In this document: piece after piece, positions 43,579 through 53,654 of the stretch | How positions within the stretch are numbered: position 1 is the first letter of the stretch | Layout of the letters: each line of letters opens with the position of its first letter | Source: Pedobacter frigoris | GTDB lineage: Bacteria; Bacteroidota; Bacteroidia; Sphingobacteriales; Sphingobacteriaceae | NCBI RefSeq assembly: GCF_005116445.1 | Contig: NZ_SWBQ01000001.1 | Location: 496,001-560,000 of the forward strand | DNA length: 64,000 nt | Reading direction: 5' to 3' | The notes under the pieces: model-generated | Told to the model about the DNA's origin: nothing | What the model saw: the letters and a program-made list of their open reading frames with translations, nothing else | Database searches by the model: none | Made by a program: the position numbers and the translations under genes

Positions 43579-44514
43579 ATGAATAAGATAAATTGGAATG
43601 GAGTATTCCCTGCACTTTTAACGCCTTTTACGGCTGAAGATAAAATTGATCTCGAAACTTTTAAAATCAACCTGACTGCCCAACTGGAAGCAGGTGTTGA
43701 CGGAATAATTTTAGGCGGATCATTAGGCGAGGCCAGTTCCCTTAGCAATGATGAAAAAAAGCAACTGTATTTTGCTGCCAGGGAATTCCTTCCAAGTAAT
43801 TTTCCAATTTTGATTAACATCGCAGAGCAAACTACCGAAGCCGCAATTAAACTAGCTACGGAAGCTGAAGCTTACGGTGCTGACGGTTTCATGTTATTGC
43901 CTCCAATGAGGTACTATGCAGATAGTGAAGAGACCCTGGAATATTTCAAAGCCGTTGCAAAATCTACGAAGCTACCGATCATGCTGTACAATAACCCCGT
44001 GGATTATAAGATCATGATTACGCTGGATATGTTTGAGGAACTATTGCCATTTGAAAATATTGAAGCAGTTAAAGAATCAACCAGGGATATCACGAATATC
44101 ACCCGAATGATCAACCGTTTTGGAGACCGTTTTAAAATCCTGACAGGAGTAGATCCTCTTGCATTGGAAAGTTTGGTTATGGGCGCACACGGATGGGTAG
44201 CCGGTCTTGTAGATGCTTTCCCGGCAGAAACTGTTGCGATCTACAAGTTGGTAAAAGCAGGAGAGATCACAAAGGCGATAGCTATTTACAGGTGGTTTAT
44301 GCCATTACTTGAACTGGATACAGATCCTAAACTGGTACAATACATTAAATTGGCAGCAGTGGCCACCGGAATTGGAACAGAAACAGTAAGGGCGCCAAGA
44401 CTACAATTGTCGGGCGAAGAGCGTGAGCGTGTAATTAAAGTTATAGACGATGCATTGGCAGTTCGCCCTGAATTACCAGATTATAAAAATATAAAAGAGA
44501 CAGCAGATGCTTAA
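43579..44514 (+). CDS. DapA-family lyase, probable 1-pyrroline-4-hydroxy-2-carboxylate deaminase
   Basis: A 311-residue TIM-barrel protein of the dihydrodipicolinate synthase/N-acetylneuraminate lyase family. The Schiff-base lysine is Lys165 in EAVKESTRD, the catalytic tyrosine Tyr137 in MLYNNPVDY, and the substrate-binding GGSLGEASSLS lies at 46-56. In hydroxyproline catabolism this family member deaminates 1-pyrroline-4-hydroxy-2-carboxylate to 2-oxoglutarate semialdehyde. That specificity is inferred from the neighbouring epimerase, oxidase and dehydrogenase. It overlaps the start of the next gene by 8 bp. Confidence 0.85.
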   Translation: MNKINWNGVFPALLTPFTAEDKIDLETFKINLTAQLEAGVDGIILGGSLGEASSLSNDEKKQLYFAAREFLPSNFPILINIAEQTTEAAIKLATEAEAYGADGFMLLPPMRYYADSEETLEYFKAVAKSTKLPIMLYNNPVDYKIMITLDMFEELLPFENIEAVKESTRDITNITRMINRFGDRFKILTGVDPLALESLVMGAHGWVAGLVDAFPAETVAIYKLVKAGEITKAIAIYRWFMPLLELDTDPKLVQYIKLAAVATGIGTETVRAPRLQLSGEERERVIKVIDDALAVRPELPDYKNIKETADA

Positions 44515-46090
44515 AGGCTATAATTTTATTGGTTTTGAGAGATCCGGTCAGAGTACGCAGACTATAAAGGTCTACAGTACGCTGGAGCAAAGATATCTGA
44601 ATGATACATTTTACCCTGCAACGGATGCCGAAATTGAACTGGCCGTTCAAAAGGCTAAGTCGGCCTTTACTGCACTAAAGGAAATCTCCAATGAGCAAAG
44701 GGCAGCTTTTCTGGAAGCTATAGCAGCTGAAATTGAAGCCAATGCTGAAGAGAATATCAGCAAAGCTTTGGTGGAAACAGCTTTGCCTAAAGGCAGACTG
44801 GAAGGTGAGACGGGTAGGACTACCGGACAATTGAGATTTTTTGCAAAAATCGTAAGGGAAGGAAGTTACCAGAACTGTATCATCGATCTTGCGCAGCCGG
44901 AAAGATCACCGCTGCCAAAACCAGGTCTGAGAACTATTAATGTTCCTTTGGGTCCTGTGGTTGTATTTGCTGCAAGTAATTTCCCTTTTGCATTTTCAAC
45001 TGCGGGGGGTGATACTGCATCAGCACTTGCGGCGGGATGTCCTGTGATTGTGAAGGCACATCCTGCTCATCTGGGTACGAATGAACTGATCTCAGCATGT
45101 ATTTTGCGTGCTGCGGAAAAGTGTAATATGCCTAACGGCGTTTTCTCCAGTCTGAACGGTGAAGGTGCCGAACTGGGAGCTAAGCTAGCTGCACATCCTG
45201 GAATTAAGGCCATAGGTTTTACTGGTTCAAGAAACGCAGGTCTTGCTTTAAGTAAGATAGCTTCCGAAAGAGAAGTGCCAATACCTGTTTATGCAGAAAT
45301 GAGCAGTGTAAATCCTGTTGTGATCCTTCCGGAGTTACTTGCCGAAAAAGCAGAAGAAACCGCCGGAAAACTAGCGGCGTCTATCAGTTTAGGAGCCGGA
45401 CAGTTTTGCACAAATCCGGGGTTGTTATTTGTCTTGAATGACAAAAACTGGGATGTGTTTGCGCAAACGTTGCAGCAAAAGCTTTCAGATACCGCCGGGC
45501 AGGTGATGCTAAATAGGGGTATTGCACAGCATTATTATGAGTCGAAAGATAAGCTTCGTCAGTCCAAATCTTCTGAAACCCTTTTGTTTGCAGCAGACGA
45601 ACAGGAGAGTTTTAAAGCTGCACCAGGGATTTTCAAGGTTTCTCTGGATGACTTTCTGGCTGATAAACATTTGCAAAATGAGGTCTTTGGCCCTACAAGC
45701 ATTATGGTGGTTTGCAACAGCAAATCTGATTTATTGGATGGACTGGAAAGCCTTGAAGGACAACTGACTGCCACTGTTTTCGGTACGGCAAGTGAATTGC
45801 AAAACTACCGGGATTTAGTAGCCGTCCTGACAGAAAAAGCCGGACGTATTATATTTAATAGTGCTCCGACCGGTGTGGAGGTTTCGTACGCAATGGTACA
45901 CGGTGGTCCGTTTCCGGCTACAAGTGACGCCAGATCTACTTCCGTTGGCGGAGCGGCAATCAACAGGTTTTTAAGACCGGTATGTTTTCAGGATTTTCCG
46001 GACGATATATTGCCTGAGGGGTTGAAGAATGAAAACAAGCAGAGGATTTTGAGAAAGGTTGATGGAATTTATAATACTAAGGATATTTAA
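44507..46090 (+). CDS. 2-oxoglutarate semialdehyde dehydrogenase (aldehyde dehydrogenase family)
   Basis: A 527-residue aldehyde dehydrogenase, the length of the ketoglutarate-semialdehyde dehydrogenase subgroup. The catalytic cysteine is Cys301 in GAGQFCTNPG, the general-base glutamate is in AEMSSVNPV, and the NAD(P)-binding region contains GFTGSRNAG. It would oxidise the product of the upstream lyase to 2-oxoglutarate, feeding the TCA cycle. The ATG overlaps the end of the DapA-like gene, showing tight coupling. Confidence 0.88.
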   Translation: MLKGYNFIGFERSGQSTQTIKVYSTLEQRYLNDTFYPATDAEIELAVQKAKSAFTALKEISNEQRAAFLEAIAAEIEANAEENISKALVETALPKGRLEGETGRTTGQLRFFAKIVREGSYQNCIIDLAQPERSPLPKPGLRTINVPLGPVVVFAASNFPFAFSTAGGDTASALAAGCPVIVKAHPAHLGTNELISACILRAAEKCNMPNGVFSSLNGEGAELGAKLAAHPGIKAIGFTGSRNAGLALSKIASEREVPIPVYAEMSSVNPVVILPELLAEKAEETAGKLAASISLGAGQFCTNPGLLFVLNDKNWDVFAQTLQQKLSDTAGQVMLNRGIAQHYYESKDKLRQSKSSETLLFAADEQESFKAAPGIFKVSLDDFLADKHLQNEVFGPTSIMVVCNSKSDLLDGLESLEGQLTATVFGTASELQNYRDLVAVLTEKAGRIIFNSAPTGVEVSYAMVHGGPFPATSDARSTSVGGAAINRFLRPVCFQDFPDDILPEGLKNENKQRILRKVDGIYNTKDI

Positions 46091-46093
46091 GTT

Positions 46094-47095
46094 ATGGGCC
46101 ATAAAAAGTTTTTTTGTATTGATGCGCATACCTGCGGTAACCCTGTAAGGGTTGTTGCGGGTGGTGGCCCCCAGCTCGTTGGGGAGTCAATGATGGACAA
46201 AAGGCTTCATTTTTTAGCGGAGTATGACTGGATCAGAAAGGGTCTGATGTTTGAACCCCGTGGACATGATATGATGAGCGGAAGTATTCTGTATCCGCCT
46301 TCGAACCCGGAGAATGATTGTGGAGTACTGTATATCGAAACAAGCGGCTGTCTGCCCATGTGCGGTCATGGTACCATCGGTACGGTAACAATTGCCATTG
46401 AAGAGGGGCTTATCATCCCTAAAACAGAAGGCAGACTGAGACTTGAAGCTCCGGCGGGACTAATTCTGATCGACTATACCAAATCAGGTAAAAAAGTAAC
46501 CTCCGTGAAACTGACCAACGTAAAGTCATTTCTCGCAAAAGAGAACATCAAGGTGGTAAGCCCGGATTTGGGTGTACTAACGATTGATGTCGCCTATGGC
46601 GGGAATTTTTATGCGATTGTAGATCCACAGGAAAATTTTAAAGGTGTAGAACACCATACTGCAGATGAGCTGATTAAATTTAGCCGGACAATCAGGGAGA
46701 TCATCAATCGCCAGGAAGAATTCGTTCATCCGGAAGATGAGAACATCAGGGGCTGCAGTCATCTGCTGTGGGCAGGAAAGACGCTGGATGCATCATCAAC
46801 AGCCAGGAATGCGGTGTTTTATGGAGATAAGGCCATCGACCGTTCACCTTGTGGTACCGGCACGTCGGCGAGAATGGCGCAGTGGCATGCAAAAGGTAAG
46901 CTAAAAAAGGGCGATCAGTTTATCCATGAGAGTTTTATAGGATCAAAGTTTACCGGTACTATAGAAGAAGAAACGACAGTAGGTGGGGTACCGGCCATAG
47001 TTCCCGGCATAGCCGGATGGGCGATGGTGACGGGTTACAATACCATAATTATTGATGATGATGATCCATATGCACATGGATTTCAGGTTATTTAA
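46094..47095 (+). CDS. 4-hydroxyproline 2-epimerase (proline racemase family)
   Basis: A 333-residue proline-racemase-fold enzyme. Both catalytic cysteines are present, Cys90 in PMCGHGTIG and Cys253 in SPCGTGTSAR, so it is an epimerase/racemase and not a dehydratase, which has Thr at the second site. In this operon it would convert trans-4-hydroxy-L-proline to cis-4-hydroxy-D-proline. It starts 3 bp after the dehydrogenase stop. Confidence 0.9.
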   Translation: MGHKKFFCIDAHTCGNPVRVVAGGGPQLVGESMMDKRLHFLAEYDWIRKGLMFEPRGHDMMSGSILYPPSNPENDCGVLYIETSGCLPMCGHGTIGTVTIAIEEGLIIPKTEGRLRLEAPAGLILIDYTKSGKKVTSVKLTNVKSFLAKENIKVVSPDLGVLTIDVAYGGNFYAIVDPQENFKGVEHHTADELIKFSRTIREIINRQEEFVHPEDENIRGCSHLLWAGKTLDASSTARNAVFYGDKAIDRSPCGTGTSARMAQWHAKGKLKKGDQFIHESFIGSKFTGTIEEETTVGGVPAIVPGIAGWAMVTGYNTIIIDDDDPYAHGFQVI

Positions 47096-47104
47096 AGAAA
47101 TTAT

Positions 47105-48346
47105 ATGAGAGCAGTAGTTATTGGTGGTGGGATAATTGGGCTATTTTCAGCTTATTATTTGAATAGGGAGGGATATGAGGTGACGATAATAGATAAAGGA
47201 GATTTATCTGCCAACAGTTCCCTTGGAAACCTCGGTATGGTGGTACCCAGTCATTTTATTCCACTGGCCTCACCGGGCATTGTAGCAAAAGGGCTGAAAT
47301 GGCTGACCAATTCGAGAAGCCCTTTTTATATCAGGCCCAGCCTGAGCCTTGACCTTGTGAGCTGGGGATTGAAGTTTGTAAAAAATGCCAACCAGAAGAA
47401 ATGTGATGCTGCTGCCCCATACCTCAAAGATTATAACCTATTCAGCAAGCAGCTGTTTCAGGATTTAGCGAAGGAGCCGGATTTTGATTTTTTCTACCAT
47501 CAGAATGGGATTCTGATGTACTACAATACCGAAGAAGGAGAAAAGGAAGAGGTTCATGTGGCAAAAATCGCCCAGGATATGGGTCTGGATGTTGGCATAT
47601 TGAGTCCCTCAGAGCTCCAAAAGCTGGAGCCCGATCAGAAACTTAAGGTTTTGGGTGCGGCCCATTACAGGTGTGATGCGCATTTAAACCCAAATTTGCT
47701 GAATGCACAATTGCGGACTTACCTGATTTCAAAAGGTGTTAAGATCATTAAAAACAAGAAGATAAACGGCTTTGAATATAGAAATGATGTGATCAGTAAA
47801 GCGATTTGTGATGGCGAAGCATTTGAAGCTGACCAGTTTATACTTTCGCCGGGAGCCTGGATGAAAGAAGTTGCGGACTTGCTACACATTAATATTCCGA
47901 TGATGCCAGGAAAGGGCTATACCTTCAATGTGGAAAATAAACCGGAGATGAAAATTCCGGCTATACTCTGCGAAGCAAGGGTGGCAATAACACCAATGGG
48001 CGATAAAATCAGGTTTGGCGGAACTATGGAACTTGGCAAAATGAATGCTAAAGTGAACATGAACCGCGTGGAAGGCATTGTGAACTCTATACCTAAGTAT
48101 TTTGAGAACATTGATCTGGCTATGCCTGATGAGAAAGATGTATGGTATGGATTTAGGCCCTGCTCTCCTGACGGTTTACCTTACCTGGGGCATGCTTATC
48201 AGTATAAAAATTTAATTATAGCCGGAGGGCATTCTATGATGGGATTGAGCCTGGCCCCTGCTACGGGAAAGATGGTAGCTGAGCTGGCTACAAATAGAAA
48301 AACTACAATAGATTTGAGATTATTTTCTCCGGACAGATACAACTGA
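47105..48346 (+). CDS. FAD-dependent D-amino-acid (cis-4-hydroxy-D-proline) oxidoreductase
   Basis: A 413-residue DAAO-type flavoprotein. The N-terminal Rossmann motif is VIGGGIIGLFSAYYL, with a second FAD segment GNLGMVVPSHFIPLASPG and the C-terminal GHSMMGLSLAPATGKM. It would oxidise cis-4-hydroxy-D-proline to 1-pyrroline-4-hydroxy-2-carboxylate, the substrate of the DapA-like lyase. Single-subunit form rather than the heteromeric hydroxyproline dehydrogenase. 9 bp after the epimerase gene. Confidence 0.87.
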   Translation: MRAVVIGGGIIGLFSAYYLNREGYEVTIIDKGDLSANSSLGNLGMVVPSHFIPLASPGIVAKGLKWLTNSRSPFYIRPSLSLDLVSWGLKFVKNANQKKCDAAAPYLKDYNLFSKQLFQDLAKEPDFDFFYHQNGILMYYNTEEGEKEEVHVAKIAQDMGLDVGILSPSELQKLEPDQKLKVLGAAHYRCDAHLNPNLLNAQLRTYLISKGVKIIKNKKINGFEYRNDVISKAICDGEAFEADQFILSPGAWMKEVADLLHINIPMMPGKGYTFNVENKPEMKIPAILCEARVAITPMGDKIRFGGTMELGKMNAKVNMNRVEGIVNSIPKYFENIDLAMPDEKDVWYGFRPCSPDGLPYLGHAYQYKNLIIAGGHSMMGLSLAPATGKMVAELATNRKTTIDLRLFSPDRYN

Positions 48347-48353
48347 AATTAGT

Positions 48354-50465
48354 ATGGTAAATGTAAAAAAGAGCTGTGTAGCTTTAGTGTGCCTGGGTCT
48401 AAGTTTGACCCTGAATGTAAAAGGACAAAATGCCCGGTTGCCCTATCATCCCGAACCGGCTGAGCTACTCTCTAATTATCAGCGGGCATTAATGCTGGAT
48501 ACAGCAGTTTCGAAAAACATCTACAATACCAGTTTGACCCCACATTGGAAACCTGATGGTAAGAGTTTTTGGTATGTAAAATCCTCAGCAGATAAAAAGG
48601 AAGAGATTTTTGAAGTGAATGTTGCCACCGGTGTGAAAAGTAAAATTTTTGACCGGCCTCAATTAACGAACCCTCTAAATCGCCAAAGAAACAGATCCTA
48701 TTCGCGGAGGTCTGATTCTGCAGCTTACCGATCGCCCGACAGTAAATGGTTTATATCTTTAAGGAATAACAATCTGTTTTTGGTTGATAACGCAAATAAG
48801 TCATCCAGACAACTGACTACAGACGGAGATAAGGAGTTGCCTTACGGAGCAGTAACCTGGTCGCCGGACAGTAAATACTTCGTTTTTTATAAGACAAAGA
48901 TAATTGTACCCAAAAGTGTATATAAAGTAAGCTCTTCAGTTTCAAACACTACACGCGGAGAACTGACTACTTTGCCTTATTTACAACCAGGAGACGAAAA
49001 CAGCAGTTATGAGATGTATATCGGTAATCCTTATGCTCAGACTAAACATGCTGTAAAGGTAGATTTACCTAAAATAGATTTCAATGGTGTTCCTGAATTA
49101 CACTTTAACAAGGATAATCAGACGTTTCTGTTCAACAGACCGGACCGTGGCGTACAGCGCTATCAGATTATAGAGGTGAATGCCGAAAAGGGAACCTCCA
49201 GAAGTGTGATCGATGAAAAAACAGATACATTTATATTCTTATGGAGGGTTTTTACCAAATACCTTCCAAAGAGCGATGAGATCATCTATTCTTCAGAACG
49301 GAGTGGTTATCGTCATCTTTACCTGATCAATACAAAAACCAATCAGATAAAGCCTGTTACTAGAGGCAATTGGGTAGTAAAGGGAATTGATAGTATTGAC
49401 ATTGTAAAACGTGAAATATGGTTCAACGCCTGTGGTGTGAATGCGGGTGAGGATCCCTACAATGTGCATTACTATCGTATTGGATTTGATGGTAAAAAGC
49501 TGGTTTCCCTTACGCCTGAAGCGGGAAATCATAAAGTGAATTATTCGCCGGATTACAAATATTTTACCGATAGTTATTCGCAGGTAAATATTCCACCTGT
49601 TCATGAGCTTCGCCGTTCGTCGGATGGCGGGAAGATTTCAGATCTTGAGCAGGCTGATGTTGGTTATTTGTCTAAGCATAATGTCAGGAAAGCGGAGCCG
49701 TTTGTCGCAAAAGGGAGAGATGGGAAAACCAATATCTATGGCATCGTATGTTTGCCTTCAGATCTGGACAGTACCAGGAGCTATCCGATAGTAGAGTACA
49801 TTTATGCGGGTCCGCATGACTCCTTTGTTCCCAAAAATTTTGTGGCCTATGGTGAGATGCAAAGTCTGGCTAATCTGGGTTTTGTGGTGGTGCAGATGGA
49901 TGGCATGGGGACTGCCAATCGGTCTAAGGCTTTTCATGATGTATGCTGGAAAAATCTTGCAGATTCTGGATTTCCTGACCGCATCCTGTGGATTAAAGCG
50001 ATGGCAAAAAAGTATGCTTTTGCAGATACCTCACGGGTAGGGATATTCGGCACTTCGGCCGGCGGACAAAGTGCTTTGGGCGCATTGCTGTTTCATCCTG
50101 AATTTTATAATGCTGCTGTTTCGGCCTGTGGTTGTCATGATAATCGCGTGGACAAGCAGATCTGGAATGAGCAATGGATGGGTTACCCCGTTGGAGCACA
50201 TTATGACCAGCAGTCTAATGTCACTAATGCGTATAAACTTAAAGGAGCCTTGCTGCTGGTAGTAGGAGAATTGGATTCAAACGTGCCTCCGGAATCTACA
50301 TACCGTGTAGCCAATGAGTTGATCAAAGCGAAAAAGACATTCGATCTGTTGACCATACCTGGAGCCGGGCATACTGACGGAGGGGTGTACGGACACCGGA
50401 AATCAAGAGATTTTTTTATAACCCATCTTTTGAAAACATTGCCGCCTGACTGGAACAATTTTTAA
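48354..50465 (+). CDS. Secreted S9 prolyl-peptidase (DPP IV-like)
   Basis: A 703-residue exported serine peptidase: signal to about NVKGQ (residue 25), an N-terminal beta-propeller (SPDSKWFISLRNNNLFLV; TWSPDSKYFVFY) and a C-terminal alpha/beta-hydrolase with the triad Ser568 in GTSAGGQS, Asp in GELDSNVPPES and His in PGAGHTDGG. S9 enzymes cleave after proline. Its position directly after the hydroxyproline genes (7 bp) suggests it releases (hydroxy)proline-containing peptides outside the cytoplasm, an inference from context. Confidence 0.86.
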   Translation: MVNVKKSCVALVCLGLSLTLNVKGQNARLPYHPEPAELLSNYQRALMLDTAVSKNIYNTSLTPHWKPDGKSFWYVKSSADKKEEIFEVNVATGVKSKIFDRPQLTNPLNRQRNRSYSRRSDSAAYRSPDSKWFISLRNNNLFLVDNANKSSRQLTTDGDKELPYGAVTWSPDSKYFVFYKTKIIVPKSVYKVSSSVSNTTRGELTTLPYLQPGDENSSYEMYIGNPYAQTKHAVKVDLPKIDFNGVPELHFNKDNQTFLFNRPDRGVQRYQIIEVNAEKGTSRSVIDEKTDTFIFLWRVFTKYLPKSDEIIYSSERSGYRHLYLINTKTNQIKPVTRGNWVVKGIDSIDIVKREIWFNACGVNAGEDPYNVHYYRIGFDGKKLVSLTPEAGNHKVNYSPDYKYFTDSYSQVNIPPVHELRRSSDGGKISDLEQADVGYLSKHNVRKAEPFVAKGRDGKTNIYGIVCLPSDLDSTRSYPIVEYIYAGPHDSFVPKNFVAYGEMQSLANLGFVVVQMDGMGTANRSKAFHDVCWKNLADSGFPDRILWIKAMAKKYAFADTSRVGIFGTSAGGQSALGALLFHPEFYNAAVSACGCHDNRVDKQIWNEQWMGYPVGAHYDQQSNVTNAYKLKGALLLVVGELDSNVPPESTYRVANELIKAKKTFDLLTIPGAGHTDGGVYGHRKSRDFFITHLLKTLPPDWNNF

Positions 50466-50498
50466 ATCAAATTGTGAATAGAACACTATATTAGCTTT

Positions 50499-52013
50499 AT
50501 GAATAAACTAGTTCTATTGGCATTGATACTGTTTATCAACGGAAATGTTTTTGCTCAGTCTGAGGTTTCGGCTAAAAAACCAAATATCATTTACATTTAT
50601 GCAGATGATATGGGGTATGGCGAGACAGGGCCGTATGGGCAAAAGTTAATTAAGACCCCTAACCTGGATAAAATGGCCAGAGAAGGTATGAAGTTTACTC
50701 AGCATTATACCTCTACGCCTGTCTGCGCACCAGCACGCTGTATGCTCATGACAGGAAAACATGGAGGGCATTCTTACATCAGAGGTAATTATGAAATGGG
50801 AGGCTTTAGCGATGACAAGGAAGGCGGGCAAATGCCTTTACCGGAAGGTATTTTTACCATTCCGGCGATGCTGAAGAGTGTGGGTTATACTACCGGGATG
50901 AGCGGTAAATGGGGCTTGGGGATGCATAATTCTACTGGTTCGCCAAATAAGCAGGGGTTTGACTATGCCTATGGTCTGTTAGACCAAAAGCAGGCGCATA
51001 ATTTCTATCCTACACACCTATGGGAGAACGGTAAATGGGATACACTGTCCAATCACTATTTTGATTCTCATAAACGCCTGGATTCTGCTAGAGCAACAGA
51101 CGAAGATTTTGCCTCTTTCATAGGTAAAGACTATGCTGCTACAAAGATGACAGAGAAAGCACTAAAGTTTATTGAAAACAATAAGAAGAAACCTTTCTTT
51201 TTATATTTACCCTACACTATACCACACGTAGGGCTGCAGGTTCCTTCTGAAGAACTCACACAATATATCGGTAAATTCCCAGGTGAAAAACCTTATTATG
51301 GACAGAATGGTTATAATCCTTCCAAATATCCGCTGTCGACCTACGCTGCCATGATTACTTATCTGGATAAGCAGATTGGCCTGGTTATGGAAAAGGTGAA
51401 GGCGTTAGGACTTGATGACAATACCATTATCATGTTTAGCAGTGATAATGGAGCGACATTTAATGGCGGTGTACAGGCCAAATATTTCAATAGTGTAGCG
51501 GGGTTGAGAGGACTGAAAATGGATTTGTTTGAGGGAGGGATAAGGGAGCCATTTATTGCAAGGTGGCCCGGGAAAATTCCGGCAAATACAAGCAGTGATT
51601 TGATCTCTGCTCAGTTTGACATGATGGCTACTTTTGCAGCGATTTCTGGTGCTAAAACCAACAATACAGATGGGATATCACTGTTGCCAACACTCCTTGG
51701 TAAGCCAAATATGCAGCGGCAACGTGAATACCTGTATTTTGAATATCCGGAAAAAGGAGGGCAGGTGGCGATACGGATGGGTGACTGGAAAGGGGTACGC
51801 ATTAATGTACGTAAAGATATTAATGCACCCTGGATGATCTTTAACCTAAAGACTGATATGGGAGAGACTACTGATTTAGCTGCACAGCATCCTGAACTGA
51901 TCGCTAAATTCAATGCGATCATGAAAAAGGAACATCAGATCTCACACATCAATGAATGGGAGTTCTTAGAAAGTAAGATGCCGAAAAAAGGTGCCGGGGC
52001 AGATGCAAATTAA
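50499..52013 (+). CDS. Cys-type sulfatase (arylsulfatase family)
   Basis: A 504-residue exported sulfatase (signal ending near VFAQ, residue 20). The formylglycine motif CAPAR has its Cys at residue 76; metal-binding YADDMGYGE (35-43) and SDNGATF are present, with the GKWGLG segment. It requires an anaerobic or FGE-type maturase, not seen in this window. Substrate uncertain: sulfated glycan or GAG. 33 bp after the S9 peptidase, so possibly in the same transcript. Confidence 0.9.
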   Translation: MNKLVLLALILFINGNVFAQSEVSAKKPNIIYIYADDMGYGETGPYGQKLIKTPNLDKMAREGMKFTQHYTSTPVCAPARCMLMTGKHGGHSYIRGNYEMGGFSDDKEGGQMPLPEGIFTIPAMLKSVGYTTGMSGKWGLGMHNSTGSPNKQGFDYAYGLLDQKQAHNFYPTHLWENGKWDTLSNHYFDSHKRLDSARATDEDFASFIGKDYAATKMTEKALKFIENNKKKPFFLYLPYTIPHVGLQVPSEELTQYIGKFPGEKPYYGQNGYNPSKYPLSTYAAMITYLDKQIGLVMEKVKALGLDDNTIIMFSSDNGATFNGGVQAKYFNSVAGLRGLKMDLFEGGIREPFIARWPGKIPANTSSDLISAQFDMMATFAAISGAKTNNTDGISLLPTLLGKPNMQRQREYLYFEYPEKGGQVAIRMGDWKGVRINVRKDINAPWMIFNLKTDMGETTDLAAQHPELIAKFNAIMKKEHQISHINEWEFLESKMPKKGAGADAN

Positions 52014-52016
52014 AGA

Positions 52017-53102
52017 CTACTGCTTAATTCTTTTTCGTGCTAAATATTTGCGGACAGGAATGTCATAAAGTACCATGACCAGATAAGCAAAACCTACTAG
52101 TAGTATAGTCCCTGCTACTATGATCAGAACCAGTTGTGTTGTGTCAGGTTTGTGTGCGATATTGTAATTCATGAACATCCAGATTACCATATAGTGTGTC
52201 ATGTATAGCGGGTAAGAGATGTTACCCGAAAATACACACAGCTTTTTAATGCCTTCACTAAGCTTAGTTCCGGCACCTAAAGAGATCAGCAGCGGGAAGT
52301 AAAACAACACTACAGCAGGTTCAGTAAGCCAGTTCCATTTGCTATAAGGAAGGATGAATGCAAGTAGCAGTAGTACAGCAAGACCTAAGAAACCCAGCTT
52401 ATTTTTAATGATCAGGTTATAGCGATAGATGATCATACCCGCAAGAAATGAGTAAGAGATCCTTGCACAGCCGTCCCAAAAACTCTTTCCGTCCCATCCG
52501 CCCAGGAGAGATCCACCGGCGTGTTGACTTGCATAAAATAATGTGCAGGCTGAAATGGCACATAATACAACCAAATACCTTCGGTTAAGTCTGCAAAGTA
52601 CCAATGCATAAACGATATTCGCGATGTATTCCCAGAACAATGACCAGGCCGGTGCATTTAAGCCGAAGTTGTTGAACGAACGTTCTGTGATGACCGGAAA
52701 AGGAATGATCAGGATTGAGCAAAGGAAAATGAGTGCAATTTTGCCTGCGCTGTAAGCTCCGGGATCACCACCGAAAGGATCGAATAGAAAGGCGAGTAAG
52801 CCAATTACAGAGCCGAAGACAACAAGAGGGTGTAACCTGATCAATCTTGATTTAAAGAATTCCCTGATGCCCATTTTTCCGATCCGGTCATCGTAAGCAT
52901 AAGCGATTACAAATCCGGACAGGCAGAAAAAGAAATCAACAGCAAGGAATCCGTGCGCGATGAAGTTTTTGTCGGGCAGGTATACCATTTCCATAAAATG
53001 GAAAACTACAATTGCTAAAGCGGCTACACCTCTTAGTCCGTCAAGAATTTGAAAATGTTGTTTAGTCTTTAAGATTTCAGGAGTTAAAGTAGCTGTGTTC
53101 AT
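52017..53102 (-). CDS. Acyltransferase 3 family membrane protein
   Basis: A 361-residue polytopic protein with about ten membrane helices. It has the N-terminal signature ILDGLRGVAALAIVVFHFME (with the R and H typical of the active site) and FLAVDFFFCLSGFVIAYAY. These proteins O-acylate surface sugars such as LPS, capsule or Nod-factor-like molecules. Convergent with the sulfatase gene, ends 4 bp apart. Confidence 0.9.
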   Translation of the reverse strand: MNTATLTPEILKTKQHFQILDGLRGVAALAIVVFHFMEMVYLPDKNFIAHGFLAVDFFFCLSGFVIAYAYDDRIGKMGIREFFKSRLIRLHPLVVFGSVIGLLAFLFDPFGGDPGAYSAGKIALIFLCSILIIPFPVITERSFNNFGLNAPAWSLFWEYIANIVYALVLCRLNRRYLVVLCAISACTLFYASQHAGGSLLGGWDGKSFWDGCARISYSFLAGMIIYRYNLIIKNKLGFLGLAVLLLLAFILPYSKWNWLTEPAVVLFYFPLLISLGAGTKLSEGIKKLCVFSGNISYPLYMTHYMVIWMFMNYNIAHKPDTTQLVLIIVAGTILLVGFAYLVMVLYDIPVRKYLARKRIKQ

Positions 53103-53202
53103 GGTTAAATTTTATCTGCGGTGCCAAGATTACCAAAAATTGGTGATTCTGTCAAGATTCCCATTATAGTGTTACAAATAGGGTGGATAGACTGAGCATA
53201 AA

Positions 53203-53227
53203 AAAAGCATCCTTTTGAGATGCTTTT
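53203..53227. terminator. Terminator of the cold-shock gene
   Basis: AAAAGCATC/GATGCTTTT stem with a 7-nt loop, T-rich on both strands (CTTTTCTT; TTTTTTATG on minus). It lies 14 bp past the 3' end of the cold-shock gene. Confidence 0.7.
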
Positions 53228-53240
53228 CTTAAGAATGTCC

Positions 53241-53432
53241 TTAAACGACTCTGACCTGTGTCGCGTTAAGGCCTTTTTTACCATTTTCTACTTCATAAGT
53301 GACCTCGTCTTTTTCTCTGATTTTATCGATAAGACCGGTTACATGAACAAAGATTTCCGGATCTCCGTTGTCCGGTACGATAAAGCCAAAACCTTTTGAT
53401 TCATTGAAAAATTTTACTGTTCCTTGTGGCAT
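53241..53432 (-). CDS. Cold-shock protein (CspA family)
   Basis: A 63-residue OB-fold RNA chaperone: MPQGTVKFFNESKGFGFI with RNP1 KGFGFI and RNP2 IFVHVTGL. Full family length. A long untranslated leader is possible in the 220-bp gap on its 5' side, as usual for such genes, but none was defined. Single gene between the acyltransferase and the fucosidase. Confidence 0.95.
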   Translation of the reverse strand: MPQGTVKFFNESKGFGFIVPDNGDPEIFVHVTGLIDKIREKDEVTYEVENGKKGLNATQVRVV

Positions 53433-53599
53433 TGCATTTAAATTATATTGACTACTGATTAATTCTTGTATAATATTCTAAAGAAACAAAATTTCAAGGA
53501 GAAAGTTTACATACAAAGTCATCAAATTTTAAAAAAATATTTAAAGAGCCTGCAATTGTTAAAATAGTTTATCAATATGCTATAATCACTGAACTTTGT

Positions 53600-53632
53600 T
53601 TTGATGGCTTTGGTTATCATTGAATAACTTTG
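53600..53632 (+). promoter_or_regulatory. Promoter of the GH95 gene
   Basis: TTTG at 53600-53603 and TAACTTTG at 53625-53632 (21-bp gap) fit the Bacteroidota consensus TTTG-N19-21-TAnnTTTG. The -7 box is 23 bp before the start codon. Confidence 0.5.
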
Positions 53633-53654
53633 TTAATTAAAGCATTTTTTCGAA

